From Triatoma infestans (lineage: Eukaryota; Arthropoda; Insecta; Hemiptera; Reduviidae): a DNA stretch of 64,000 bases. The position numbers and the translations under genes are program-made. Positions 20,600 through 32,283 of this stretch are shown here, piece by piece. Under the pieces are notes generated by a model that was given only the letters and a program-made list of their open reading frames with translations, was not told the DNA's origin and ran no database searches. The stretch covers positions 23,465 to 87,464 of the forward strand of contig JAAEAF010001499.1 in the NCBI GenBank assembly GCA_011037195.1. The letters run 5' to 3'. Numbering within the stretch: position 1 is the first letter of the stretch; every line of letters begins with the position of its first letter.

Positions 20600-21400
20600 G
20601 TTTTTAACTGTATTTAAATTGTAAATTTTAACTGTATTGTTCACTTTAAGAATTGTATGCGATTTTGCTGTCATTCTTCAGAAAGAAGATTGACACAGTC
20701 ATGCCTTATATAGCGAGATTATTTTTACGACTGTATTAATCTCTTAGAATTGTTTTTATTAATGTTTTTATTAATTTTTGTTAATCTGATCATTAATTGA
20801 TTTCTATAAAAAAAAAAAAAAGTAAGAAATTAGAAAAATGCATAAACTAATATGTTCAGAACCTTCATATTATTTTGATGACTTGCAACTTGTTGCCTTG
20901 AGAAAGACATATAAATATTTGTCGAAACGTTGGCATTAAGAATATTTTTCTTTTTCCTTTATTCAGATGCCAGTTCTTAAACATCCTGCTGTACCATACA
21001 CAGCCAACATTTTCATCTCCACTAAAATAAAAACGCTAGTTCTCTTATAATTCATCCTAAAAACATTCAATCACCAATCAGTTTCTATCCTGAGATGAAT
21101 TAAAAGTTGTGTATAGCTGGAACTCTGTTAATGGTCATCTATTTAATAGTCAAAGAGAAATTACATTAATCTATATTAGTTATTTTTCTATGCTTTAATA
21201 TCTCTTTTCCATTATTTTTTTATAACTTTTATATCCAACGATTTTCAATAAACATCCCAATATTACTGGTATTTTTATGATTTTATAAATAATATAAATG
21301 ATTTTTGTTTCTATAACAGATGATTATTGTAGCAATTATTCCTCTAAAATTAGTGACTAAATTAAATGTGACATTTTAAACTTTAGAGATTAAAACTAAA
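20600..21400. other. AT-rich non-coding stretch
   Basis: No gene recognised. It includes the hammerhead-like motif listed at 20889-20940. Confidence 0.4.
20889..20940 (+). ncRNA. Hammerhead-like relic, class 3
   Basis: Stem I TGCC/GGCA pairs fully. Stem II GACA/TGTC pairs with an A/T-rich loop. GAAAC, ACGT and a GTT triplet follow. The core reads TTGAGAA where CTGANGA is expected, so at least two conserved bases are changed and activity is unlikely. Confidence 0.35.
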
Positions 21401-21402
21401 AA

Positions 21403-22405
21403 TCTGGTTTGAAACATTCCCACAACTTTCTCTTACTCCAGTTCTCAAAATTATAATTGACAAATTTTATAGTTTGTGTACCAAATTAAATTAAATTCGT
21501 CGAAAACTGAAAAAACTGTCCTGTAAAAGCGTACTTCCGGTTTACTAATTTTCTTGAAACTTGGAATTTTGGCCATCTATTTATTTCTAATTAATTTTGT
21601 TAGGATAATAAAATTGTATAATCAACTACCATAGCACTTTAGAGAAACATAACCTCTCCCCTCCACCAAAATGAATGCCCTTAAATAAATTTTCCCAGAG
21701 AAATATTTTAAATAAAAGTAGTAGATCTCTGTATGTTTAGTTATTATAAAAAGTTTCAAGAAAATCGTCGGTGTCATTTTTGAGAAAATCACGAAAAAGT
21801 GAAAAAATCATTTGGTAAAGTGGTAATGTAAACGCACTTCCTTTTATCCGATTTTGTTGAAACTCGGAATTTCAACATCATATTCAATTCTAATTAATAT
21901 TATTTAGATGATTGTTTGAAATTATGAACAACTGTTTAATAAACTGAAATAGAACTTAGATAAAACCTAACCCCACCCCTCCACCATAAGTGCCCTTAAA
22001 TGAATTTTCCCAGAGAAACATTTCAAATAATAGTTGTAGCTCTTTGTATGCCTAGTTGATATACCACGTTGGAAGAAAATCGTCGGAGCCATTTTTTAGA
22101 GAAATGCAAAAACCAACAAGTAAAGTGGTACTTCCGGTTGAGGAATTTTGACAGATGACCCACTGTCAGATGCCATGGTGATGCCTAAACAGAATATCAA
22201 GTTTCAACTTTCTACGGGTCTTCTGTCCCGTCAGAACCTCCGGTTTTGAGCTATGCTGTTCACATACACACACACACAGATCGTTTGCTATAAACAACTT
22301 TTTGGACTCAGTGGGCCTCAAAACGAATATTTCCGGTGAAAATTCGATATCGAAAGTTTGGGACGATTACAATACTTCCTCTTACTTGGAGTAAGAGAAA
22401 GTAAA
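21403..22405 (-). repeat. ~1-kb repeat family, copy D
   Basis: Window-left end TCTGGTTTGAAACATTCCCA with ACTTTCTCTTACTCC; internal units with reverse-complement CCGGAAGT-type starts; short (CA)n at about 22263; right end CTTGGAGTAAGAGAAAGT followed by AAAAACAG. Most blocks are present, and it is nearly full length. Confidence 0.8.
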
Positions 22406-22514
22406 AACAGTGTTGCCACCTTTCAATTAAACAAACTTTCCGGTTTGGTTGAAATTGCTAAAAAAGAAATTCTTAAATTAAAATGTGTTTTAACATTTTA
22501 TATTCAATTTACCA

Positions 22515-22756
22515 ATGAATTAAATATCAGAAACTGGACGCCCACGCGGAGGTCCCAAGTTCAAGTCCAGTACTACTTAAATATTTTCTTTGTAGGAGCT
22601 TCTACAGCTCACTGGCCGGATGCTGGCAGTGCACTGTGAAGGCTACGAATGCCAATGACCACAGATGTTGTTGTGGTGGTTGGTCCGAAGAGCTGGAAAG
22701 CATCACAGATGCTGCACCATAAATGTTGACGCGTCTTAAATTAAAAAAAAAAAAAA
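22515..22756 (+). mobile_element. tRNA-derived SINE, family 1, copy 1 (interrupted)
   Basis: A degenerate B-box (AAGTTCAAGTCC) is followed by the family body: GGAGCTTCTACAGC, GGCAGTGCACTG, a diverged GAAGGCT segment, GTTGACGCGTCTTAAATT, and a poly-A tail. The A-box is eroded. A 36-bp foreign segment splits the body at 22668-22703. Transcription by RNA polymerase III would be unlikely with these promoter changes. Confidence 0.75.
22668..22703 (-). mobile_element. 36-bp 3'-end insertion of the Penelope-like repeat
   Basis: The 36 bp match the last part of the hammerhead-bearing repeat (TGCTTTCCAGCTCT ... CCAACCACCACAACAA on the minus strand). They are flanked by CACAGATG at 22660-22667 and 22704-22711, an 8-bp target-site duplication within the SINE. 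Confidence 0.8.
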
Positions 22757-24075
22757 GAACACATTATATAAATTAGCTTAAATTTAAGCTGAATTTCTAC
22801 AATGTTTCTGAAGTTAATTTTCTCTTTTACAATGGACAGAGATCTCTTAGAACAGAAGTTACCAAATTGCTTTTCCAGCAATCCCTTTTCCAGATAAAAA
22901 ATTATTCAGCCCCTCCTGAAAATCTAGCTTCTTTAAATGAACCAACAGGAAGATCCACTGACAAATTTGCGTTATTTTATGTGTCCTAGTCTTACCACTC
23001 GCAACTTACATCTTGTGGATTTATTAGAAACTAAAGTACGTAATCACCCACCGCGACTTCCTATGTTGGCCAACAGATGAAATGTAGGAACAGTTTTTCA
23101 AAATTTTCTCTTTTACCGCTCCTCTTAATTTCACCTGATTTCCGTCTGAATCGTTCCAGCGCCCACATGGGCAATTCCCGCATACTTTTGGAATTATTGT
23201 CCTCGAGGTAATTTTACATGTTTTACCTCTTTATACATTTAGTTTTAGCTGCTGTAGAAAAAATATTGTATTTAACGCCGGAGTAAAGTCTTTTTACAGT
23301 CTATATCAGATTTCGCTCGCGTTCATATGGATATGCTGAAGCTCGCAGGCGAAGTGGCACTTTTACTCTACTGTCAAAGAAATATTTATTATATATTTAT
23401 TTTTATTGTTTTTAGAAATGAAATTTTTTGAAATCAATTAAATTTTTTATTGCTTCTGTCTTCTGAAGCGCCCGCTCTAGCGGTTACGTCGCCCCAGACA
23501 AAAAGACAAATTGCCGCCCCTTAAGAATATATATATATATATTTAAGCAAGTCTATGCATGTTCAACCACAAGATGAAGCATCGTCTTTTACAAATTCTG
23601 CGTTAATTTTTCAATAATAGTGTAAATATTTTTAACTTTTAGACATGAACAATATAAATACGCTGCACACTGTAAATTTTTACCGAACGAAAAAATCGAT
23701 ATGTGATAGAGAGATGGATAAAAGCTTAATTACAAAAATACATTCTGAGGCTTTCCTCAACCGAATATGTCAAATACATATGTACAATTACAATATTATT
23801 GAAGTGTCCATGTACATTGACCTTATACCCTCCTATATTGTTTATATACTATTTTTGGGATAAGGCGAGGAACAATATGCAGGGAAAAAGGGAAAAAAAC
23901 CTGCAGCTTTAGGAAAATATTGAGAGTGGAATGTTTCCGTCTTTTATGTCTTTAATGTATGGCGGGATTAAAACAAATTTTAATTTAAGAATTTCTACTT
24001 TATTTTAATATTATTAACATATTTTTTAGCAATTTCAACCGAACCGGAAAGTTTGTTTAATTGAAAGGTGGCAAC
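22757..24075. other. Non-coding stretch
   Basis: No gene recognised. The part 23955-24079 is inverted homology to 22406-22500. A GC-rich AAGCGCCCGCTCTAG word at about 23464 recurs inverted near 24430 and may be a transposon end. Confidence 0.45.
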
Positions 24076-24079
24076 ACTG

Positions 24080-24318
24080 TTTTTACTTTCTCTCACTCCT
24101 AATAAGAGGAAGTATTGTAATCGTGTCAAACTTTCGATATCGAGTTTTCACCGGAAATATCCCTTTTGAGGCCCACTGAGTCCAAAAAAGTTGTTTATAG
24201 TGTGTGTATGTGAACAGCATAACTCAAAAACGAAAACCCGTAGAAAGTTGAAACTTGATATTCCGTTTAGGCATCACCATGGCATCTGACAGTCATCTGT
24301 CATCTGTCAAAATTCCAC
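24080..24318 (+). repeat. ~1-kb repeat family, copy E (head only)
   Basis: Head TTACTTTCTCTCACTCC through ACCGGAAATATCC and GAACAGCATAACTCAAAAAC up to CTGTCAAAATTCC, then truncated before the internal units. It forms an inverted pair with the head end of copy D. Confidence 0.75.
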
Positions 24319-25815
24319 TAATAGAGGTATCGACATGTGAAATTTTCTATTAATTGAGTATTTAACACATCAATATTTTTCTCACACAGCCAAAATGGCG
24401 CCCCGAACAAAGGTCCGAATTGCCCGCACCTAGAGCGGACGCTGCTTCTGAGGATTCATCATACCGTTCGGCATCAACGTTTTTCTATCAATAATGGTTT
24501 TCCATTTGGTTTATCCTATTGTAGAAGATTGTTGGTTTCAGTATTGATCTATAGTTGAAATCAAAATATTGCTTGTCATTCTAAAATTACGTCCAACTTT
24601 ATTGTAATTAAATTTAAAATTTATTCACTATGGTTGTTTTAAATCACAGTGCAATTTCTTTTGTCATTTAAATAAAATAGTATTTTTTTAAAGAATGATT
24701 ATTATTTATAAAATAATTTTTATATTCATTTCTTTAAAAGTAAAAACAACCCAGATTTATCCTTCCGTATTCTTTTCTTATTATTACCAACTAATTACAA
24801 ATTATTATTGATAGAGAGGTACGTGTTCAGATCAATTTATCTCGCCAGACGGTAAGCGAGCCTCCCCACTTTGGTAGTATGGGCACACACATATATACAC
24901 ACACACACACACCCTCACACTGTCATTCTCTCTCTTACTCAGTCTTAAACACACACGCCGAGCGCACGAGCCCAACATATACAGCTAGAAATTTTTCATG
25001 CAAATATAAATATTTTTTTTTGTAATTCCACTCTTTCCTTTGGTTCTTCTAAACTAGATGGTATCCCGCAATGCTACAGGTCATCTGTCGTCTATTAAAA
25101 AAGATGAAGAAAAAACAACACAAATTGGACTCGTGCTTACTAATGCTCTCTTAAAATGGGTGCGTGCGGTTGGAACAAAGCTGATAGTAACCTCAGGCGG
25201 TTCTTTATATTAAATAATTTACTAAAAAAAAAAAAATAAAAAAAAAATGAAAAAATTGTATCCCTCCCTCCAGAAAAGGATAATTTGATCAGAACATAAG
25301 GTAAATGAAATATATGCAGTTAACCACACAATGTTAATTCTTACTCTTTCTCAAATAATATCTAATCATTTATTTCAATTTTGTTTATTTAATTATAGAA
25401 TTTTTATTTTTATTGTTAATTATAATTTACTGACTGAACACTGTAGACTGACAAACTTTTGTTACACAGAATTTACTGTAGTTAACAGGATTGAGTAAAA
25501 ATATTTCATTCTACTTAGAAGATTATATTTCCCTTTATTTAATTTAAGTTAACATTTTTTTCAAATAAAGTATTACGCTCATCTCTTTTTCATCGTTGGA
25601 ATTATCGAAAATCATAATTGCTCTTCTTCAAAAATTGATTCACAAAACTGGCGATTTTATATGATATATGATTTTATGACTAGACATAAAAATTTTTTTT
25701 TGTACAATATTTATGGTCATGACTTGTATATTGCTTATATTTGCATTAACTAAAGACAAACTCATTAATTTTAAAAGGCTACGCATACTGAGAGAAGGGC
25801 TTCTTCAGTATACAT
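24319..25815. other. AT-rich non-coding stretch
   Basis: No gene recognised. It includes a short CA microsatellite near 24895-24912 and A-rich runs near 25225-25250. Confidence 0.45.
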
Positions 25816-25818
25816 AAA

Positions 25819-26036
25819 AGCTAAATGGTTAACGTAGTGGACTCCCACGCGAAAGGGCCGGGTTCGAGTCCATCTGTGCTGCCCTTAGAATTTTTTCTTC
25901 CTAGGAGCCTCTACAGCTGACTGTCTGGTCATGGTCAGTGTTGCCTGTAACGAGAGAACACGGTCCAAAGGTGGCAGTGCACTGAGAAGGCTCTGGGCAC
26001 CTATGTTGACGCACCTTAAATTAAAAAAAAAAAAAA
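25819..26036 (+). mobile_element. tRNA-derived SINE, family 1, copy 2
   Basis: A-box-like ATGGTTAACGTAGTGG and B-box GGTTCGAGTCC are at the usual tRNA spacing. The family body follows: TTCTTCCTAGGAGCCTCTAC, TGTAACGAGAGAACAC, GTGGCAGTGCACTGAGAAGG, TGTTGACGCACCTTAAATT, then a 14-A tail. This is the best-preserved plus-strand copy. No clear target-site duplication was found. Confidence 0.85.
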
Positions 26037-26780
26037 CTATGTACACTGTAATTCTAATATTCCAGTTCCTCAATACGAAACAAAAGACTTATTTTAGACA
26101 TTAAACCACTCAGATAAGTGTTTCACAATTACAATGCTCAACTTGGTTTCTGATTTTCAAATCATACCAGTGCATAAATACCTCAAAACCATAGTTCATC
26201 ATCCCAAAACGTTACTCTATCCTCCCTCTAGACTGGTATGTGAGGTTGTTTGCAAAGACACTTTTGAAAGAAATTCCTAGTTCTAACATCTGACAATATT
26301 GCCTAAATCATACAACTTTCTCCTCGCATCCTACTGTATAATTCTTCCTGAACATTAAATGTCAGCAGTTTTGAGCAGTTTATTACGGGGTATTTTCTGT
26401 CAATATGTCTTCTCAATCAATTATTTATTTATTTATCATTACTAAATATTAGAAAAATTATTTAAAACTTAGAATCCATTCATTTTTTGATATATTTCTC
26501 AGCCATTAATTCAAATTAAACTAAGCTTGATCCTATAGTTAGCTGTTGGTAACCCAGCCTAATAACATGAATAACAAACATTGAACTCTCTACAACAGTT
26601 CTTAAAGAAAAAGTTGATGTATGAAACATTGATTTAACCTAAGTACTGATGAAATGCTGTGCACTCCCATACGCGTACCAATGTCTAGTGGAATATACGA
26701 TCAATAATTACTGCCACAAGTAAGTCGTCTGAATGAAATAAAAAAATATATCTGTATGTAACACACACACACACACACAC
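26037..26780. other. AT-rich non-coding stretch
   Basis: No gene recognised. A short (CA)n tract lies at 26761-26782. Confidence 0.4.
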
Positions 26781-26782
26781 AC

Positions 26783-27302
26783 GACTTTCTCTTACTGCAA
26801 TTTATGTAGTTAATATTGAAAAATATCCTTCAAACTCAGAATTTTTACTAAATGTTTATTTATCTTCAACGTTCTATCAATGAAGTTATCTAAACTTAAT
26901 GAAACGTCTTGTTTTGAGAAAAGCACAATCTCAACCTTCCCCCCCAAAACCCCCTTTTAAATGAATTTTTCCGGAAAATGTTCCCAAAAAAAGTGAGAGC
27001 TCTAGTACAGCCGGATTGGTATTGTTAGTAAACCAATTTTAACGAAACCACCTGATTATCTTCATGCAGAAAATTGTATGCAGTGCACTTAACAAATTTT
27101 TCAATAAATTTATTACAGTCGACCGATTTTCTTCAAACTCGGAATTTTTGGGAAAAATCACAAACAAGTAAAAAAATCAATTAGAAAAACTGTTATTCCA
27201 GATGACCAGTATTAACCAAAACCTCCCCCCATCCCCCCCCCACGATTAGAGCATAAACAAATATCAAATTTTGAACTTTTTGCGATTTTCCGTTTTTTTT
27301 TT
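26783..27302 (-). repeat. ~1-kb repeat family, diverged copy F
   Basis: Begins GACTTTCTCTTACTGCAATTT and keeps weak versions of the internal words (AACTCAGAATTTTTAC, AACCTTCCCCCCCAAAACCC, GAATTTTTCCGGAAAATG) in minus-strand order. Much older than copies A-D. Confidence 0.55.
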
Positions 27303-27479
27303 TTAATCTTCCTGAGATTGTCCGTGTGATAGCACCCATCCACCGCAAAGAGAATGAATATAATGAGGTTGTTGAGGAGAGAAATTAGGTTTGATTAAAA
27401 TGAACGAGATATGCTGACACTAATATAATGTAGCTATTTTTACACCAACTGCACTGGACATTATAATGAAAATGATAGA

Positions 27480-27615
27480 ATGAATGGTGAGAGTAGAGAT
27501 ATGACACGGTGCGACGACTGGGGTAAAGTTGTTGGTTGTATATAATAGATCCTTTAGATAGATTCCTACTGGCTTATATACACAGGTTCTCCCACTCTAG
27601 CCTGGTGTGATGGAT
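27480..27615 (-). mobile_element. Possible LTR fragment
   Basis: GGTTCTCCCACTCTAGCCTGG resembles GTTTCTCCCACTCTAGTCTGG of the LTR-like sequence at 8900-9163, and a TATA-like TGTATATAATA is nearby. Weak evidence. Confidence 0.3.
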
Positions 27616-28154
27616 GCAAGAAACTTGGAAATAATATTAAATTATAAAAAAATCAGAAATGTGACATTCCCTTGCAAAAGGGCTAGCCAGGTATACAAGT
27701 CCAGTTACTGGTACGGTTCAAGAACAATTATGGCATTGTACTACCCCTTCTCCTCACAGGGGAGGAATTGAAGGAATAAAGAGAAGAGATTCCTTTAAAG
27801 ACAGACTGTGCTAGAAATCAAGGTGGAAACATCAGAGCTATACCAGTATTATGTTATAAGAAATTATTATAAGCTATCATAATATTCAAAGTAACTTAAT
27901 TTCTCTTAGAGAATATATTTAATTTAATATACTAGTGTGTTCTTAATTATTCTTATACTTCTATATTTTCCTCAAACATACTTACAAGCCCTTTCACTAC
28001 AACACCGCTCGTGCTACTACAAATACACATCATCCACACCAAACACATTACACCTGCCTAAGTCGAGAGTAGTCTGTGTTAACCAGAGAAGTCCTCTCTT
28101 CTCTCTGCTGTGGTTACATTCTCTTTGCTGTGGATGGGTGCTACTACATCGCGT

Positions 28155-28328
28155 TTCTGACCACAAACACACACATACATACAAATATAATGAACACGCA
28201 CACAAACATGCCAACTTCTACAAAACACTTTTTCTGACTCAAGGGACATCAAACACGTATTTTTGGTGAAAATTCGAAAGCAAAAATTTGACAAAATTAC
28301 AATAATTCCACTTAGCGGGAGTAAAAAA
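28155..28328 (-). repeat. ~1-kb repeat family, head fragment G
   Basis: Contains a CA-rich block, ACTTTTTCTGACTCAAGGGAC, GTGAAAATTCGAAAG and ACAATAATTCCACTTAG, the head region of the family read in minus orientation, with marked divergence. Confidence 0.55.
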
Positions 28329-30225
28329 AAAAAATAATGAAGCTCTTGGTGATCATGTTTGATCGTTGACCAGTATGAGAAAGTTATTTTAGCAAATTTT
28401 TTGTATTTTTTATTATTATTTTTTTATTATATATTCTAAAAGAAACCTGTTGACTTGTCTTCTTGCTTGAAATGTTCAAGCATTTCTGATGGTTACGATA
28501 AATTACATTTTCAATATAAATAAAGTTTTCATACTACCTTTTTTTCTTTTTCTTTTTTTTTTCAAGCAAAAAACAAAAACCTATAACGCGATAAATGCAT
28601 TACAATAAATAGTGTATTACAATAATATATACATTTCTCTGTAAACTAAATAGAACGGTGGTACAATTATTTTATTGTCATGCATAAAAGTGTGAAGACG
28701 TGAAAGATATCATTTCACTATACTCAATATAGACAAATATGATATCTCAATAAATATGTGTGTGTGTATGTACGTATGTATGTGTATGTCTGTATGAACA
28801 CTTTCCTCTTAGTTAAACTTACTATCTGTGTCAATATTTGTGCGCATGTGTATGTAGACGAATGTAAGAATTGTGGCTATTTCAAGTAACAAAACAACTA
28901 CCACACGCTCACACATACATACATACATACATACAACATTAAAAAAAAAAAAAAATACATACTCACACACTTACATACAGTTTAACTTAAGCAGTAAACA
29001 TTCTTGTGTACCAATACCGCACTCCATGTCCTCACACTGTCTATATCGTTCTGGCACTTTTATACTGTGGGCGAAAAGAAAGATACCTTGTAGTATTGCC
29101 CACACCTACAACACGGCTACAATCAGCTACATGCTAATTGCATTACCATTGCTCTTTTCCTTTACAAAACGTGTTCTCCTACAAACTAAAACATTATTGA
29201 ACTTATTCACATCCTACACTCTTTTGTATAACAATGTCCATAATACAGTACAGCGGAAAAAAAAAAAATAAATTAAAAAAAAATAAAAATTAAAAAATAA
29301 AAATAAAATAAAAACTCGATATATTTATATTTGGTTTTGAAATAAATCACAACAGTATTTTACTTAACAACTATTAAATGAGGTGTTTGATATATCTTTT
29401 CTTTTTTTTTTTAATTTATATCAATAAATCAAAATTAACAAACAATAAAGACCATTTTTACAGTAGTAATCAACAATATTTTTTTTTTTTTAACCCACTT
29501 TGTATTTATGATTTATTCGTTTATATTCTACCAAATAAAACTGGAAAAATTTGCACATTGAAAATATCATCCACGCAAATTATAATAAAGAATTGGTGGT
29601 GATAAACTGTCGAATTTTTAATAAAGTGAGGGTGGGGAGGGAAAGAAAACCTATTATTTCATTCTACAATCATCACTATTTTAGTTGTGAAAATGCCCAA
29701 TTGTCTGGACTCATAACAAATTCTCTCAAATATTCAGTATCCATTTTTTCTGACTCAATTCGTTACATATCATTTACTGCACCTTTCTTGACAATTTCAT
29801 ATGAACATTTTTATACTCGTAGCGATTTTCTGAATACATTTTTATAATTTGCACTGACGGCTGGGCAGTTTAAGACAAAATGGAATTTCATTATCAATCT
29901 AAAACTTTTGTGCAACAGCCATTATTGAACGGTTAAATATCTGCTAAATGGCGTTGTTTGTTGGGGAACATGTGGTTTGTGCGCGGCAGTTTTACCCGCC
30001 GTTAGTTCCAGCATCTGTTACCAGGTCTGTTACTAATTATTTGCATACATTAAACAATTTTCCTTAAGATACTACATCAATACCACATTGAAATCCAGCC
30101 CTGACTACTAGGCACAAAGTCGAGAGTACCAGCATTTTTTTTTTTTTCAGAATACACAAAATGATTCTGTATATTTGAAAAAAAGAAAAGAAGAGAAACA
30201 TTCGTTATCTCAATTGATTCAGCTG
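28329..30225. other. AT-rich non-coding stretch
   Basis: No gene recognised; several open frames here are low-complexity (CA-, A- or T-rich). TGTA/GT-rich tracts lie near 28755-28795, a CATA tract near 28915-28935, and A runs near 29260-29310. Confidence 0.45.
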
Positions 30226-30497
30226 AAAAATTTTCGATCTTGTAGGTCAATAACTAAAATTTCTGACAGTTAGAAATATCCATTTTATGATTGTGCTTTT
30301 TGATCAACTTACCGAAATTCACGAAAAATAAAATTTGATATCTCCAAAATTGTCCACAGACGCAATTGTCCTTTGTCCCCCCTTTAAAATCAATTTCCTC
30401 AGAAAAAAGTTACAAAAAATTAAAAGTGATATGTCTCTACATGTATAGTTAGTTTACTAATTTTAATGAAACTTGATGGTGCCATAATAGAAAAAAA

Positions 30498-31453
30498 TCT
30501 GGTGTGAAACACTCACACAGCTTTCTCTTACTCCAGTTCTAAAAATTGTAATTGACAAATTTCAAAAACTGTTCAGCAAAAGCGCACTTCCGGTTAACTA
30601 ATTTTCTTGAAACTCGGAATTTTGGCCACCTATTTATTTCTAATTAGTTTGTTTGGATGATAGAATTGTATAATTTATCATCCAATTTATCCTTTATCAA
30701 CTAAGCTAGCACTTTAAAGAAAAACACAACTCCACCCCTCCCCTAAAAATGCCCTTAAATAATTTTTCCCAGAGAAATGTTGCAAATAAAAGTTGTAGAT
30801 CTTTGTATATGTAGTTTACAAGGGAATTTTCAAGAAAATCTTTGGAGCTATTTTTGAGAAAATCGCAAAAAAGTGAAAAAATTATTTAGTAAAATGGTAA
30901 AGTAAACGCGCTTCCGGTCATCCGATTTTGTTCAAACTCGGAATTTCAACAATATGTTTAATTCTAATTAACATTATTTAAATGACAGAATGGTCTAATA
31001 AATTGAAAGAGCAGTTTAGATAAAAACCTAACCCCACCTCCCCCCCATAAGTGCCCTTAAATGAATTTTTCCGGAAAAATAGTTTAAATAAAAGTTGTAG
31101 CTCTTTGTAAGTGTAGTTGATATACAAAGTTTAATGAAAATCATCTGAGCCATTTTTGAGAAAATCGCTAAAATGTAAAAAAATTAACTAGTAAAGTGGT
31201 ACTTTCGGTTGAGGAATTTTAACAGATAACGTACTGTCAGATTCCATGGTGATACCAAAACGGAATATCAAGTTTCAGCTTTCTACGAGATTTCATTTTT
31301 GAGCTATGCTGTTCATTCCCACCCACACCATTTGCTAAAAACCACTTTTTTGGACTCAGGGGACCTCAAAACGGATATTCCGGTGAAAACTCGATATCGA
31401 AAAATTTGACACGATTACAATACTTCCTCTTACTAGGAGTAAGAGAAAGTAAA
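30498..31453 (-). repeat. ~1-kb repeat family, copy H
   Basis: Complete at both ends: left TCTGGTGTGAAACACTCACA with CTTTCTCTTACTCC, right CCTCTTACTAGGAGTAAGAG then AAAGTAAAAA. Internal units are present. The microsatellite block is nearly absent (CATTCCCACCCACACC instead), which shows that this part is variable between copies. Confidence 0.85.
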
Positions 31454-31489
31454 AATTGCAGAACAACTAAAAAAAAAAAAGAAAAAAAA

Positions 31490-31700
31490 GCCTGTTCATT
31501 GAAGTCACACTTTCTGGCAGCTGATTTTATTCTCAGAATCGTGATGTTTGGCAATACATTTAATTCTAATTAGTAATTTATGATTGATAAAATCGTATAA
31601 TAAAGTGAAACAATATTATTTATGAAGAAAGCCTAACCCCACCACTATCCCAAATGTATAATGCTTTCTTAAATGCACTTTCTCAGAAAAATGAACATAA
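31490..31700 (-). repeat. Decayed internal-unit fragment of the ~1-kb family
   Basis: TTTAATTCTAATTAGTAATTT, GCCTAACCCCACCACTATCC and CTTAAATGCACTTTCTCAG follow the order of the family's internal unit on the minus strand. Confidence 0.45.
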
Positions 31701-31927
31701 ATCTTTTTTCATTTTTATTTTTTTTAATTAATATACAATTTCTATATACAGAAATCCTGTAAAGTGTATGAATTCGTTCAAAATGCAAACAGCAAACTTT
31801 GTTTTTTATTTGGATTATTAAATAAAAAAATATAAATTTCTTTGAATTCTAGGCAATATTTTTTTCGGTAAAAAATCGTAACAAATCTGCTTGTGGACAT
31901 CATACAGGTTAGTAACTTCCCTAAAAA

Positions 31928-32150
31928 TTGTTGTGGTTGGTTCTGCAGAGCTGGCAAGCATCATAGTTATTTTCCGTGATTGCCTGCTTCTTTTCGTGGT
32001 CGTCGACCAGTTTCGGGCATTCGCCCATCATCAGGATGCTTTTGTTAAACAGTGTGCTAACATACATTTGCACAGAGCAAATTTGAAACCGGTCGATGAC
32101 TACAAAAAGTAGCAGGCTATCACGGAAAATATCTATGAGCCCTAAAGTTA
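31928..32150 (-). mobile_element. Penelope-like repeat, copy 3, with inverted arm
   Basis: The minus-strand repeat (31928-32085) carries a hammerhead-like motif with a canonical CTGATGA core. It is joined at GAAACCGGTC (about 32089) to a second partial copy in plus orientation that continues to about 32150, so the locus folds back on itself. The short plus-strand open frame across it is incidental. Confidence 0.65.
31999..32040 (-). ncRNA. Hammerhead-ribozyme-like motif, class 1 (CTGATGA)
   Basis: Core CTGATGA, extra U, stem II GGGC-GAAT-GCCC, GAAAC, ACTGGT, GTC. Stem I CATC/GACG has one mismatch. Confidence 0.55.
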
Positions 32151-32283
32151 ATTTTGTAAGTCTAGAGTTTGCTTTTTATCAAAACTAAGTCCTCAATGCT
32201 CAACTCAAGTGCATCTTGCTTAACATTAATGAAGAAATTGTACTAAAAAGTGCCATAAAGATTATATATATATTAATAATACT

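Noticed and set aside
28873..29271. 132-residue open frame
   Set aside because: Begins in CATA repeats and ends in an A run; composition is low-complexity and no motif is visible.
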